Positions 54,983-63,712 of a stretch of DNA of 64,000 nt are shown in pieces. The notes beneath the pieces are model-generated. The model saw nothing but the letters and a program-made list of their open reading frames with translations. It had not been told where the DNA came from and searched no databases. Position 1 is the first letter of the stretch; each line of letters starts with the position of its first letter. The stretch is from an uncultured Planktomarina sp. GTDB taxonomy: Bacteria > Pseudomonadota > Alphaproteobacteria > Rhodobacterales > Rhodobacteraceae. The translations under genes were made by a program, and so were the position numbers. Location: NCBI GenBank assembly GCA_943788425.1, contig CALSQF010000001.1:310001-374000 (forward strand), read 5' to 3'.

Positions 54983-56233
54983 TTACCCCAGTTTCATATT
55001 GTCGATGCCCACCACGCGATCATAGACCCAGAAGAGGAACATCACGAACACCAGCATCACCAACCCAAGGGCTGCCGCAAGGTTCCAGTTCAGTGATTTT
55101 CGCATGTGGAAATCGATGATGTTTGAGACCATCTGCCCGTCTTGCCCGCCAACCAGCGCAGGGGTGATGTAATAGCCAATGGCTAAAATAAAGACCAATA
55201 AGGCCCCTGCCCCAATGCCTGGCACGGATTGCGGAAAATAGACGCGCCAAAAGGCCGTCCAATCCGTTGCGCCCATGGACTTGGCCGCCCGCACATAGCT
55301 TGGCGGAATAGTTTTCATGACAGAAAACAGCGGCAAGATCATAAAGGGCAGCAGTATATGGGTCATGGCAATCAATGTGCCGGTTTTGTTGTAGATCAAA
55401 CTGAACCGATCCTCATCTGTCGCCAGACCAAATACCACAAAAAGGTCATTCATCACCCCTTGAGCCTGAAGCATGGCGATCCAGGCCGTGGTCCGCACTA
55501 AGAGAGAAGTCCAAAACGGCAAAAGCACCAGGATCAAAAGTAAGTTAGACGTGCGCAGCGGCAGGGACGCCATCAGAAACGCAATTGGATACCCAAGGAT
55601 CAAACAAAATATCGTAACCAAAAAGGAAATTTCCATCGTCCGCGCAAAGAGCTGCACATGAATGCGGCGTTCCTCGCTTTGCTGTATGATCGAACCGTCA
55701 GCCAGCATTTTGCGGTCCAAAGCCGCCACGATATAGGCTGGCGTATAAACCCGGCTGGCGGTTTTCATCGCGTGCCAAGTTTCAATATCGGCCCAATCCT
55801 TATCTTTTTTGATCAAAGCCTCCATATATGGTGGCTTCATTTTCTTGGCGTTGCGCGCAGTCTTGGTAAAGAGGCTACGAGTTCCACTCAACTCACGGTT
55901 GACACGCGTGGCCACTTTACCGATGGTTTTTTCTTTTTTCGCAATAACCAAATCAGCCACTAACGCGGCAGCCATCTCTTCGGTCGGTGCAGTGCTGCCA
56001 TCCCAATCAGCCATTGCCTCAGAAGTGGCTGGCATAAGCGTCGCAAACCGAGCATCATATACCGATTGGCGCAAGAAATCCAAAATCGGGTAGACAAAAA
56101 CCACAATGATAAACGCCAAAAGCGGAAGAGCCAGGCCAAAGGCCCGCACTCGGCTTCGAAACATCGATTGCGCCAATTTCCGCCTTAGGGGTGTACCATC
56201 TACCGCAAGAAGCGATCCAGAGGAGTCCATCAT
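54983..56233 (-). CDS. ABC transporter permease, PotB-type, with large periplasmic insert
   Basis: A permease of 416 residues. TM1 is at about 32-55. An unusually long hydrophilic, Lys-rich segment of about 140 residues follows (about 58-195), then five further membrane segments with the EAA-like motif AAKSMGATDWTAFWRVYFPQS. The insert is predicted to be periplasmic and could contact the binding protein. It lies downstream of the binding-protein gene across a stem-loop. Confidence 0.9.
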   Translation of the reverse strand: MMDSSGSLLAVDGTPLRRKLAQSMFRSRVRAFGLALPLLAFIIVVFVYPILDFLRQSVYDARFATLMPATSEAMADWDGSTAPTEEMAAALVADLVIAKKEKTIGKVATRVNRELSGTRSLFTKTARNAKKMKPPYMEALIKKDKDWADIETWHAMKTASRVYTPAYIVAALDRKMLADGSIIQQSEERRIHVQLFARTMEISFLVTIFCLILGYPIAFLMASLPLRTSNLLLILVLLPFWTSLLVRTTAWIAMLQAQGVMNDLFVVFGLATDEDRFSLIYNKTGTLIAMTHILLPFMILPLFSVMKTIPPSYVRAAKSMGATDWTAFWRVYFPQSVPGIGAGALLVFILAIGYYITPALVGGQDGQMVSNIIDFHMRKSLNWNLAAALGLVMLVFVMFLFWVYDRVVGIDNMKLG

Positions 56234-56263
56234 AGATTCAAGATCCTAGAATAAAAAGAGAAT

Positions 56264-56283
56264 GGGGCGCCCGAGAGCGCCCC
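56264..56283 (-). promoter_or_regulatory. Intercistronic stem-loop between binding protein and permease
   Basis: The perfect 7-bp stem GGGGCGC / GCGCCCC has a 6-nt loop. On the transcribed strand it is followed by ATTCTCTTTTTAT. Such hairpins after binding-protein genes commonly protect or attenuate the mRNA, so that the binding protein is made in excess. Confidence 0.65.
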
Positions 56284-56295
56284 ACCAAAGTCAAA

Positions 56296-57387
56296 CTAGT
56301 TGATCAACCAAGCATTGAAACGCTCGTTGAGCTCATCTGCATTATCAGCCCAGAATTCAAAGTCGTTCGGAATAGCTGTTGCCAAGTTTGCCGCAGCAGT
56401 TGGCATTTGAGGACCCATTTCTAGGTCAGCATTGCTATGATACGTTGTCACATAGGGTGCTGATGATTTTCGAGCTGGGCCGTAGGCGATGTAGGACGCT
56501 TGCGCAGCCAACTGCTCTGTCGCAGTTGAGAACTTCAGGAAGTCCATTGCCAATTCAGCATTTGGTGCGCCCTTGATGATCGCCCACATGTCAACGTCGA
56601 GAACTTGTGCGTCCCAAACGATTTCAAAGGATTTACCTTCACCGGCAACTGCGTTGAAAATACGTCCGTTATAGGCTGTCGTCATAGCAACCTCGCCATC
56701 AGCCAACAATTGTGGAGGCTGCGCGCCAGCTTCCCACCAAACAACCATGTCTTTGATGGTGTCAAGTTTTGCGAATGCTCGATCAACCCCTTCATCTGTT
56801 GCCAAAACATCGTAGATGTCTCCGGAGGCAACGCCGTCAGCAGCCAAAGCCATTTCCAAGTTTGCTTTTGGTGACTTGCGCAGACCGCGCTTACCAGGGA
56901 AGGCATCCACATTGAAGAAATCTGCAATAGTTTTCGGGCCATTGGTCGTCACAGATGAATCATAGGCAAAAATAGTGGACCATACAATGTTGGCCACAGC
57001 ACAATCTGTGAAAGAGCCAGGAATGAAGTCATCCACGGCAGCTGTCCCATCGGAACCCGCTGGCAATGACGTCGGATCGATTTCCATGAAGAGGCCTTCA
57101 TCACAACCGCGCACTGCGTCTGACTTCTCAACGTCGATGATGTCCCAAGTCACGTTGCCAGCTTCCACTTGCGCTTTAACCTCAGCGATACCCCCTGAAT
57201 AGTCCTCAGACACAACCGTGTTGCCAGTCGCTGCAGTCCAAGGCTTGTGGTAAGCTTCGATTTGCGAAACTGTATATGCGCCGCCCCACGAAACTGCAGT
57301 GATGCTTCCTGTATGGCTACCAGCAAACGCGCTGGTAGTGCCAAGGGCCAGAGAGGTTCCGGCCAAAAGTAGAGTTGTCTTTTTCAT
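56296..57387 (-). CDS. Extracellular solute-binding protein, PotD-type
   Basis: A periplasmic binding protein of 363 residues with a clear signal peptide (MKKTTLLLAGTSLALGTTSAFA, cleavage near 22). The mature part starts with SITAVSWGGAY and contains WDIIDVEKSDAVR and GLRKSPKANLEMALAADG, typical for the polyamine/opine type. GGGAGA precedes the ATG. The ligand is not readable. Acidic and Trp residues in PotD-like pockets would suit a cationic or zwitterionic N-methylated compound. Confidence 0.92.
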   Translation of the reverse strand: MKKTTLLLAGTSLALGTTSAFAGSHTGSITAVSWGGAYTVSQIEAYHKPWTAATGNTVVSEDYSGGIAEVKAQVEAGNVTWDIIDVEKSDAVRGCDEGLFMEIDPTSLPAGSDGTAAVDDFIPGSFTDCAVANIVWSTIFAYDSSVTTNGPKTIADFFNVDAFPGKRGLRKSPKANLEMALAADGVASGDIYDVLATDEGVDRAFAKLDTIKDMVVWWEAGAQPPQLLADGEVAMTTAYNGRIFNAVAGEGKSFEIVWDAQVLDVDMWAIIKGAPNAELAMDFLKFSTATEQLAAQASYIAYGPARKSSAPYVTTYHSNADLEMGPQMPTAAANLATAIPNDFEFWADNADELNERFNAWLIN

Positions 57388-57462
57388 TGTAATAGTCTCC
57401 CAGTTAAAACTTAGTTATTTGCCCCAATCTGCGTCGGGGATCGTTGTCCGGCTTGGAGGCGG

Positions 57463-58560
57463 TTACGCATCCAAGGCGCGGCAATCTTCGGGCATCCAGC
57501 CAATCTCAATTTGCGTGCCTGGGGTCAGGCGAACTTGATCTGGCGCGTTGCGCGTTTTGATAATGAACTCATCATTGCCGGCCACACGCAACCGAGTCCG
57601 GAAAATGTCGCCCATGTAGATAAATTCAAGGACCTCAGCTTTAAGCGTGTGTGCACCTTTTTGCAAACGATCCTTATTATATTCGACCCGCTCAGGACGA
57701 ATGGACACACGCGTGCGCTCGCCCGGCTTGCTAACATTAACCGGTTTACTATCGATCAAATCGCCGCTGTCCAACTCAACCAGTGCGACACCACCGTTGA
57801 TCTCTTTGACCACGCCTTCAAGCGTGTTATTCTCACCGATAAATTGCGCCACAAAGCTGTTTTCAGGGCTTTCATAGAGCTCATCGGGCGGGGCGATTTG
57901 CTGGATCACCCCATCATTAAACACAGCGACCCGATCCGACATCGTCAGAGCTTCGGTTTGGTCATGGGTCACATAGACCACTGTGATGCCCAGCTTATGG
58001 GCCAGGTCTGTGATCTCAAATTGCATCTTTTCGCGCAGTTGTTTGTCAAGCGCTCCCAAAGGCTCATCCATCAGCACCAGTTCTGGCTCAAAAACCAAAG
58101 CCCGCGCCAATGCGATACGCTGCTGCTGGCCGCCAGACAGCTGCGCCGGACGGCGAGAAATAAAATCTCCCATTTCAACCATATCCAACGCGCGTTTAAC
58201 TTTAGCCTCACGTTCAGATTTGCCGAATTTGCGCACCTCCAAAGGAAACGACAGGTTCTCACCCACGGTCATATGCGGGAACAAGGCATAGTTTTGAAAC
58301 ACCATACCAATGCCACGTTTGTGGGGTGGGATATTGTTGATGGGCTTGCCATCAAGCAAAATTTCTCCGTGGGTGGCAGTCTCAAACCCAGCCAACATCA
58401 TCAGGCAAGTGGTCTTGCCTGAACCCGATGGGCCCAACATGGTCAAAAACTCTCCGCGTGGGATAGCCAAATTCAGGTCTTTGACCACTAAAACTTCGCC
58501 GTCATAACTTTTTTGCACGCGTTGAAATTCAACAAATGCTTTCGTCTGTGCCTCAGCCAA
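57463..58560 (-). CDS. ABC transporter ATP-binding protein, PotA-type
   Basis: An ATPase of 365 residues: Walker A GPSGSGKTT near residue 44, signature LSGGQQQRIALARAL, Walker B ELVLMDEPLGALDKQLRE, and a C-terminal TOBE domain (from about 275). The start is TTG at 58558-58560 (LAEAQTKAFVEF); no ATG or GTG is available before the Walker A region. It is the first gene of the minus-strand run transporter, ALDH, LLM, DUF1185, hydrolase. Confidence 0.93.
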   Translation of the reverse strand: MAEAQTKAFVEFQRVQKSYDGEVLVVKDLNLAIPRGEFLTMLGPSGSGKTTCLMMLAGFETATHGEILLDGKPINNIPPHKRGIGMVFQNYALFPHMTVGENLSFPLEVRKFGKSEREAKVKRALDMVEMGDFISRRPAQLSGGQQQRIALARALVFEPELVLMDEPLGALDKQLREKMQFEITDLAHKLGITVVYVTHDQTEALTMSDRVAVFNDGVIQQIAPPDELYESPENSFVAQFIGENNTLEGVVKEINGGVALVELDSGDLIDSKPVNVSKPGERTRVSIRPERVEYNKDRLQKGAHTLKAEVLEFIYMGDIFRTRLRVAGNDEFIIKTRNAPDQVRLTPGTQIEIGWMPEDCRALDA

Positions 58561-58923
58561 CCCTTGATCCCCGCATTCTCCAATCTCATTGGATTGGTGT
58601 TTTATTCAAACGATTAACGAACAAACATCTGGATGACGCAACAGTAAACTTGAAAATATCATCAAAATTGCCCATTTTTTTCGTCGCGGCTTCCTCACGC
58701 CGCGTCATGGGATCAGAAATTTTCTATATATCGCTTTTTGGGGAAAAATTCATCTAGACTATTAGGTCAGGCCAGCATCAAACAGAATCAACCACGCCAA
58801 ATCTACCCGCCTAAAATTTCACCAGTCACATGACCTAAGAAAAGACCCATATCGCCATTGAATTATGCCCCAAAGACGGTATGTCTGGTGCACGCTATTT
58901 TCGCGACAGAGACTGGACAAATA
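58561..58923. promoter_or_regulatory. Divergent control region between the ABC operon and flavin reductase
   Basis: A 363-bp AT-rich gap without a convincing gene. It holds an inverted pair TTAGGTCA (58762-58769) and TGACCTAA (58831-58838), 61 bp apart, which could be half-sites of a looping regulator. The region must contain the promoters of both transcripts, but no clear -35/-10 pair was identified. Confidence 0.45.
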
Positions 58924-59412
58924 ATGGTTGACCGCAGCTTATTTATCGAGGCTATGCGCCATGTGGCGCAATCGGTCACGGTGGTTACAACGCTGGGAGA
59001 AGACGGCCCCACAGGCGCAACAGTCAGTGCCTTCTCCTCGCTATCGGCCGATCCACCCTCTGTGTTGGTCTGCCTAAGATCTGACAGCCGGATTGGTCTG
59101 GCCGTGGGACGGAACCGAGTGTTTTGTGTAAATGTTCTGCCCGAAGGCGCAACCGCGTTAGCAGGCCGCTTTGCGGGCCGATTTGACGAAGAAGAGCCCG
59201 ATCGTTTTGGTGCCATCGGTTGCCGAGACTCAGCCAGCGGGCCAGTCATCAGCGGCGCCACCGCCTTTGAATGCACCGTGGATCAAATTATTTCCCATGG
59301 AAGCCACGATATTTGCATCGGAAATGTGACAGCCATCACCAATGCTGCCACGCCGCCCTTGGCCTATATGGACGGCAGCTTCCAAGTTGTCCGCCCCAAG
59401 GGGGCCTCCTAG
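58924..59412 (+). CDS. Flavin reductase family protein (TgnA-like candidate)
   Basis: A protein of 162 residues with the split-barrel flavin reductase fold: RHVAQSVTVVTTLGEDGPTGATVSAFSSLSADPP-type start, VLVCLRSDSRIG, and a late HDICIGNVTAI with PLAYMDGSF. It supplies FMNH2 to a luciferase-like oxygenase; the only one nearby is the LLM gene in the divergent operon. The ATG at 58924 has a purine-rich GAGACTGGAC before it. TgnA of the trigonelline pathway is from the same family. Confidence 0.88.
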   Translation: MVDRSLFIEAMRHVAQSVTVVTTLGEDGPTGATVSAFSSLSADPPSVLVCLRSDSRIGLAVGRNRVFCVNVLPEGATALAGRFAGRFDEEEPDRFGAIGCRDSASGPVISGATAFECTVDQIISHGSHDICIGNVTAITNAATPPLAYMDGSFQVVRPKGAS

Positions 59413-59608
59413 CCCCCAAGCGCGCTTATTTTCAAATTGTTAAATGCCAAGTGATCGAGAGCTTTGAGCCGCCATATCCCATGGTGTGCGGCGCGAGGGT
59501 GCTCCATATTGACGAATGCTACACAACACCATTCCACGGGATGAAGTCCATCTTTTGAACTTAAAATATTTTACAATATATTTTGCCACTCGAGATTGGA
59601 CTGTTCTT

Positions 59609-60319
59609 ATGAAGCCAAAGCATTTTAAATATCTGCAGAAATTCTGCAGATATAAAAAACAATGGCTGGCACAAGGCGGAAAAATAACCCGCGAGTTTCG
59701 CAACCTGTCAGATTACGCCGACACTGCCGGAACCGTTAAGGGCCATTATTTCCATAAAGACTTGCTGGTCGCACGGTTCATCCACGACCACAATCCAATG
59801 CGCCATATTGATATCGTCTCTCGTGTAGATGGGTTTGTTGCACATGTGGCCGCCTATCGTGAGATCGAAGCTGTTGACGTCCGCCCCTTGCCAAAATCCG
59901 AACACTAAAACATCACATTTCGTCAGGCTGATCTGATGAATCCACAGGATTTAGGTCAAACAGACACTCTGTTTTGTCTTCACGCGATTGAGCATTTTGG
60001 CCTGGGACGCGACACAGACCCAATCAATATAAATATTCATATCTGAGGCTTAACGAACCTTGTGAGCTTGGTGTCTAAGGGTGGTCGTTTGTACATCAGC
60101 TTTCTCATTGGATAAGCCGCCGAGGTACATTTTAACGCCCATAGGGTGTTTCACGTCACCTCTATCTTCGATCGCCCATCCATTAGGCAGCACATGACGT
60201 TACGACGATTTGATTATGTGGATGATTCCAGTGATTTGCACCTCGATACTTCTGTGACAGAGGTCGACAAAGCCGTTAAATACAGCTGTGGAATTTATAC
60301 TTTTGAAAAATCAGATTAA
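59609..60319 (+). pseudogene. DUF268 family gene with three in-frame stops
   Basis: The whole frame of 237 codons keeps DUF268 features: GTVKGHYFHKDLLVARFI, HIDIVSRVDGFVAHVA, TFRQADLMNP, FCLHAIEHFGLGR, GGRLYIS, HFNAHRVFH, LRRFDYVDD and, at the end, YSCGIYTFEKSD. It is interrupted by TAA (59906), TGA and TAA, all in one frame and without any indel. DUF268 proteins are methyltransferase-like and found with surface-glycan genes. Probably a recent pseudogene. Confidence 0.8.
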
Positions 60320-60404
60320 AGACCTCTGCGGAGCAGACGATTTCAGCAGATATTCTCCACCCAGTGACAAAAATTCCACGAAATATTCACCCAAACGCAC
60401 GAGT

Positions 60405-60426
60405 AAAAAGGGGCATAATTCCCTTG
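60405..60426 (-). terminator. Terminator after yebC
   Basis: On the minus strand AAGGG, loop AATTATGC, CCCTT, then further T. It is a short stem, 24 bp past the yebC stop. Confidence 0.5.
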
Positions 60427-60449
60427 TTTATTTATTTATTCTCAGGATC

Positions 60450-61190
60450 TTATAACGCGGCCATAACCTCGTCGCTGACCTCAAAATTGGCTGTGACCCG
60501 CTGCACGTCGTCATCGTCTTCCAAAGTATCAATGAGCTTCATCAGCTTTTCCATACCATCCAGATCTAACTCGGTGGTCGTTTGCGGCTTCCAGATCAAC
60601 TTGGCGCTTTCAGATTCGCCCAATTGCGCCTCTAGGGCGTTGGAAACCTCGTTGAGGTCTGTATCAGCACAAAAAATCGCATGGCCGTCTTCGGTGGTTT
60701 CCACATCTTCCGCACCGGCTTCCAGCGCGGCCATCATCACAGTGTCCTCATCGCCCGCTTCCAAAGGATAGAGTACCTGACCTTTGCGATCGAACATGAA
60801 AGAGACCGAGCCTGTTTCGCCAAGATTTCCACCGCATTTGGTAAATGTAGAGCGAACGGTTGAGGCCGTGCGATTGCGGTTATCGGTCATCGCTTCCACA
60901 ATCACCGCAACCCCGCCAGGTCCATAGCCCTCATAGCGAATTTCATCATAGCTCTCAGCATCGCCGCCCTGGGACTTTTTAATCGCCCGATCAATCACAT
61001 CTTTCGGAACGGATTGAGATTTCGCCTCTTTCACCGCCAAGCGCAGCCGTGGATTTTTATCGGGATCAGGGTCGCCCATCTTGGCCGCCACGGTGATCTC
61101 TTTGGCCAGTTTGGAAAATAGTTTCGACCGTGCCGCATCCTGCCGACCTTTGCGGTGCTGGATATTTGCCCATTTGGAATGGCCTGCCAT
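60450..61190 (-). CDS. yebC: YebC/PmpR family DNA-binding regulator
   Basis: A protein of 246 residues with the full family pattern: [28 protein letters not shown], then [24 protein letters not shown], and the C-terminal [16 protein letters not shown]. YebC-type proteins act as regulators, and members have also been linked to ribosomes stalled at prolines. It marks the right edge of the accessory-looking region. The gene is often next to ruvC in other bacteria, which is not seen here. Confidence 0.95.
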   Translation of the reverse strand: MAGHSKWANIQHRKGRQDAARSKLFSKLAKEITVAAKMGDPDPDKNPRLRLAVKEAKSQSVPKDVIDRAIKKSQGGDAESYDEIRYEGYGPGGVAVIVEAMTDNRNRTASTVRSTFTKCGGNLGETGSVSFMFDRKGQVLYPLEAGDEDTVMMAALEAGAEDVETTEDGHAIFCADTDLNEVSNALEAQLGESESAKLIWKPQTTTELDLDGMEKLMKLIDTLEDDDDVQRVTANFEVSDEVMAAL

Positions 61191-61405
61191 GACAGTCCCC
61201 TACGTTTAATTATTTCGACCGTTTCTAGGCGGGGCAGCGGAGCAATTCAACCCGTCTTTAGCGGCAATTCATGCCAATCTGCCAAAACTAGGCGGGGAGG
61301 AAAGGCGTAGATGTTTGGGCCATAGCTGAACGTGCGATCCTGTCGCGCTAGCCCGATTGCTGCTGTCTTTATTCTTGCGGCTATGGGTTTCTTGCGCCGT
61401 CAACC

Positions 61406-61955
61406 TCAAGGATAGAGCGGCCAGAACCATGGGATGTACAGTGATGCCAGCACGCCAATTGACATGTTGAGCGGAATACCAACCTTCAAAAAGTCAGTGT
61501 ATTTATAGCCACCCGGCCCATAGACTAACATATTGGTTTGATATCCAATGGGCATGGCAAAACTCGCGCTCGCAGCCACCATGACGGCTACCACTACGGG
61601 TGTGTTGCTCACCACAGCCGACGCAAGAACCAAAATGCAAACAAAAATCCCAACCCCAAGGCCGGGCTCCTTTGGGTCAGGCGATGCGCCAATTTGATAA
61701 ATCCGTCAATGCTGCCAGTACGCACAATTGGCGCCATAACCAAAAACATGGCCGCAATGGTCCAAGGAGCAGGATTGAACAAAACCGCAAGCGCCACTCC
61801 ATAGGGCTGCACCCCGCTGATGAGCAAAACAGCAACGCCAAAAATCGCAACGACCTCCGTTGCGAAGCTTTGCGTAGAAACAACAAAAATATCAAGGCAA
61901 CCACCCCAAGCGAGAAGAACGCTTGGCTTTGATCAGTCAAAATGAGGTTTTCCAT
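61406..61955 (-). pseudogene. SLC13/DASS-type permease, internally deleted and frameshifted
   Basis: Three pieces lie in three frames. The N-terminus is MENLILTDQSQAFFSLGVVALIFLLFL; a shift leads to VAVLLISGVQPYGVALAV and [17 protein letters not shown]. After a large internal gap comes the usual C-terminal end ([33 protein letters not shown]). A full SLC13-like permease has about 590 residues, so more than half is lost. Its start overlaps the end of the EamA gene by 23 bp. Confidence 0.8.
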
Positions 61956-62841
61956 TTTGAGTGTCCTTTAAATTCGGGCTGACCAGATAAATGCCCATGA
62001 ACATCAAAGCCAACGCAAGCCATATTGGTCCTGCGTAGCGTTCGCCTAAAATCAACATGGCCCATCCCAGCCCAGCGGCGGTCACAACATAGCTTACCTG
62101 CACCGAAAAAACTGGGCCAAACTGGCGCACAATCATTACATATAAAGTATAAACAACAGAGTGGATCAAGGCCGAGGCGACCACAGCCACATCCGCAACA
62201 CCCCAGTCATGCAGCGGGTTGATCCATTGCCCAGTGCTGTAGGCCAGCGGCCCTGTGATCCCCATGCCAATGATCGAAGCGCCCAATAGCAGCTGCAATG
62301 GACCGGCCCCACCGGTGCCAAAACGAGCTACGAAATTGCCCTCAAACGCATACATGAGGCTCGGCAGCAGCCCGAGAGGAATAAAAGCCAGCATCGCCGC
62401 ATTTGGCAAAGCCTCTGGCACACCCACAATCAACAAGACCGCAAACAAACCAAGCGACAGACCGGCCATGCGTTTGAAGCTGAAACGATCCAAACCCAGC
62501 ATCAAAGCGATTGGAAACGCGATCATCGGGATCAAGGATAAAAGCAAGGACATGATCCCCGCTGGCAGAACCGTATAGGCTTTGTAGGAAGCCGCATTTG
62601 GAATAATCGTCCCAATCAGCGCAATCGCCAGATAAAATGGAAGCACCCGCCGATTGATCGGTAACGGTCGGCGACGGATCATATTGACCAGCCCCAAGAC
62701 AACAACGCCGATCAACATTTGCCAAAAGATGAGCCCCAAGGGTTGATAGCCGCTGGAAACAGCGATTTTTGCCAATGGTAGTGTGGCGCCCCAGCTGACA
62801 CCGATAAACAAAAGCCACCCATAAGGAATGAGATGCCTCAC
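61933..62841 (-). CDS. EamA/DMT family transporter
   Basis: An inner-membrane protein of 302 residues with ten predicted segments in two EamA halves (WLLFIGVSWGATLPLAKIA in the first, VVASALIHSVVYTLYVMI in the second). DMT proteins export or import small metabolites such as amino acids; the substrate is unknown. The start is GTG at 62839-62841 and overlaps the phosphoesterase stop by GTGA, so both are co-translated. Confidence 0.88.
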   Translation of the reverse strand: MRHLIPYGWLLFIGVSWGATLPLAKIAVSSGYQPLGLIFWQMLIGVVVLGLVNMIRRRPLPINRRVLPFYLAIALIGTIIPNAASYKAYTVLPAGIMSLLLSLIPMIAFPIALMLGLDRFSFKRMAGLSLGLFAVLLIVGVPEALPNAAMLAFIPLGLLPSLMYAFEGNFVARFGTGGAGPLQLLLGASIIGMGITGPLAYSTGQWINPLHDWGVADVAVVASALIHSVVYTLYVMIVRQFGPVFSVQVSYVVTAAGLGWAMLILGERYAGPIWLALALMFMGIYLVSPNLKDTQNGKPHFD

Positions 62842-63662
62842 TCAGATGGCACCCCGGCTGATTGGCTGAGCACCCCGCCATGGCGGATCATCTCAATCGA
62901 TTTGGCTTTGCCCGTGCCATCTTCTGTTTCCACCAAAAGACCACAGAGCGTCGCCGGTCCCAGGGCCGGTTCAAAGCGCGCTTTGGGCATGCCAGTGATA
63001 AACCGGCGGAGCGGCTCAGCCTTTTGCATGCCAATGACAGAGTTGTAATCACCGCACATGCCAGCATCACTTTGAAAGCCTGTGCCACGTTCCAAAATCT
63101 GCGCATCGGCAGTCGGCACATGGGTGTGCGATCCGACAACCATGCTGGCCTTGCCATCACAAAAATGCCCCATCGCCATTTTTTCAGAGGTGGCCTCACA
63201 ATGCATATCCACCACCGTCGCGGCGACCTGCCCACCCAAGGGGTGGCGCGACAGTATCGCATCCACAGCGGAAAACGGATCATCAAAAGGCCGCTTCATG
63301 AACACCTGCCCCAGGACTTGTGCCACCAAAACCTTGCGCCCGCGCGTGGCGGTGAAAATCGCAGCGCCGCGCCCTGGCGCTGATTTGGAAAAATTAAGCG
63401 GGCGAATGATGCGTGGTTCGGTTTCGATGAACTGCAACATATCCTTTTGATCAAAAGCATGATCGCCCAGCGTGATGCAATCGGCGCCCGCCTTGAGAAT
63501 CTCCTGGGCATGATTGGCCGAAAGCCCCATGCCACCAGTGGCATTCTCACCATTAACCACAACAAAATCCGCTTTCAAACGCTGCCGAAGACCGGGCAGT
63601 TCATTTGAAATTGCCAGCCGCCCGGAACGGCCCATAACATCGCCAAGATACAGAATTCTCAT
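62838..63662 (-). CDS. TIGR00282 family metallophosphoesterase (YmdB-like)
   Basis: A protein of 274 residues. The metal ligands of a calcineurin-type site are seen in order: LGDVMGRSGR, VVNGENATGG, LGDHAFD, VDMHCEATSEK and VVGSHTHVPTAD. YmdB of Bacillus is a cyclic-nucleotide phosphodiesterase; the role in Proteobacteria is not settled. It is the first gene of the pair with EamA. Confidence 0.92.
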   Translation of the reverse strand: MRILYLGDVMGRSGRLAISNELPGLRQRLKADFVVVNGENATGGMGLSANHAQEILKAGADCITLGDHAFDQKDMLQFIETEPRIIRPLNFSKSAPGRGAAIFTATRGRKVLVAQVLGQVFMKRPFDDPFSAVDAILSRHPLGGQVAATVVDMHCEATSEKMAMGHFCDGKASMVVGSHTHVPTADAQILERGTGFQSDAGMCGDYNSVIGMQKAEPLRRFITGMPKARFEPALGPATLCGLLVETEDGTGKAKSIEMIRHGGVLSQSAGVPSE

Positions 63663-63712
63663 GGCACCCCTTTAGGCCTCAGTTGGCGCTAAAGCAAGAT
63701 GCGTGGCGGGTC

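Noticed and set aside
37348..60330. The 12-mer AAAGACCTCTGC occurs at about 37348 and again at about 60318, near both ends of the accessory region.
   Set aside because: It could be a mobile-element end, but 12-base repeats are expected by chance many times in 64 kb, and no transposase or longer flanking match is present.
35460..60450. Possible tRNA-Ala attachment site with a repeat of the tRNA 3' end at the right edge.
   Set aside because: No copy of the tRNA 3' sequence and no integrase gene were seen near 60 kb, so an integrative element cannot be claimed.
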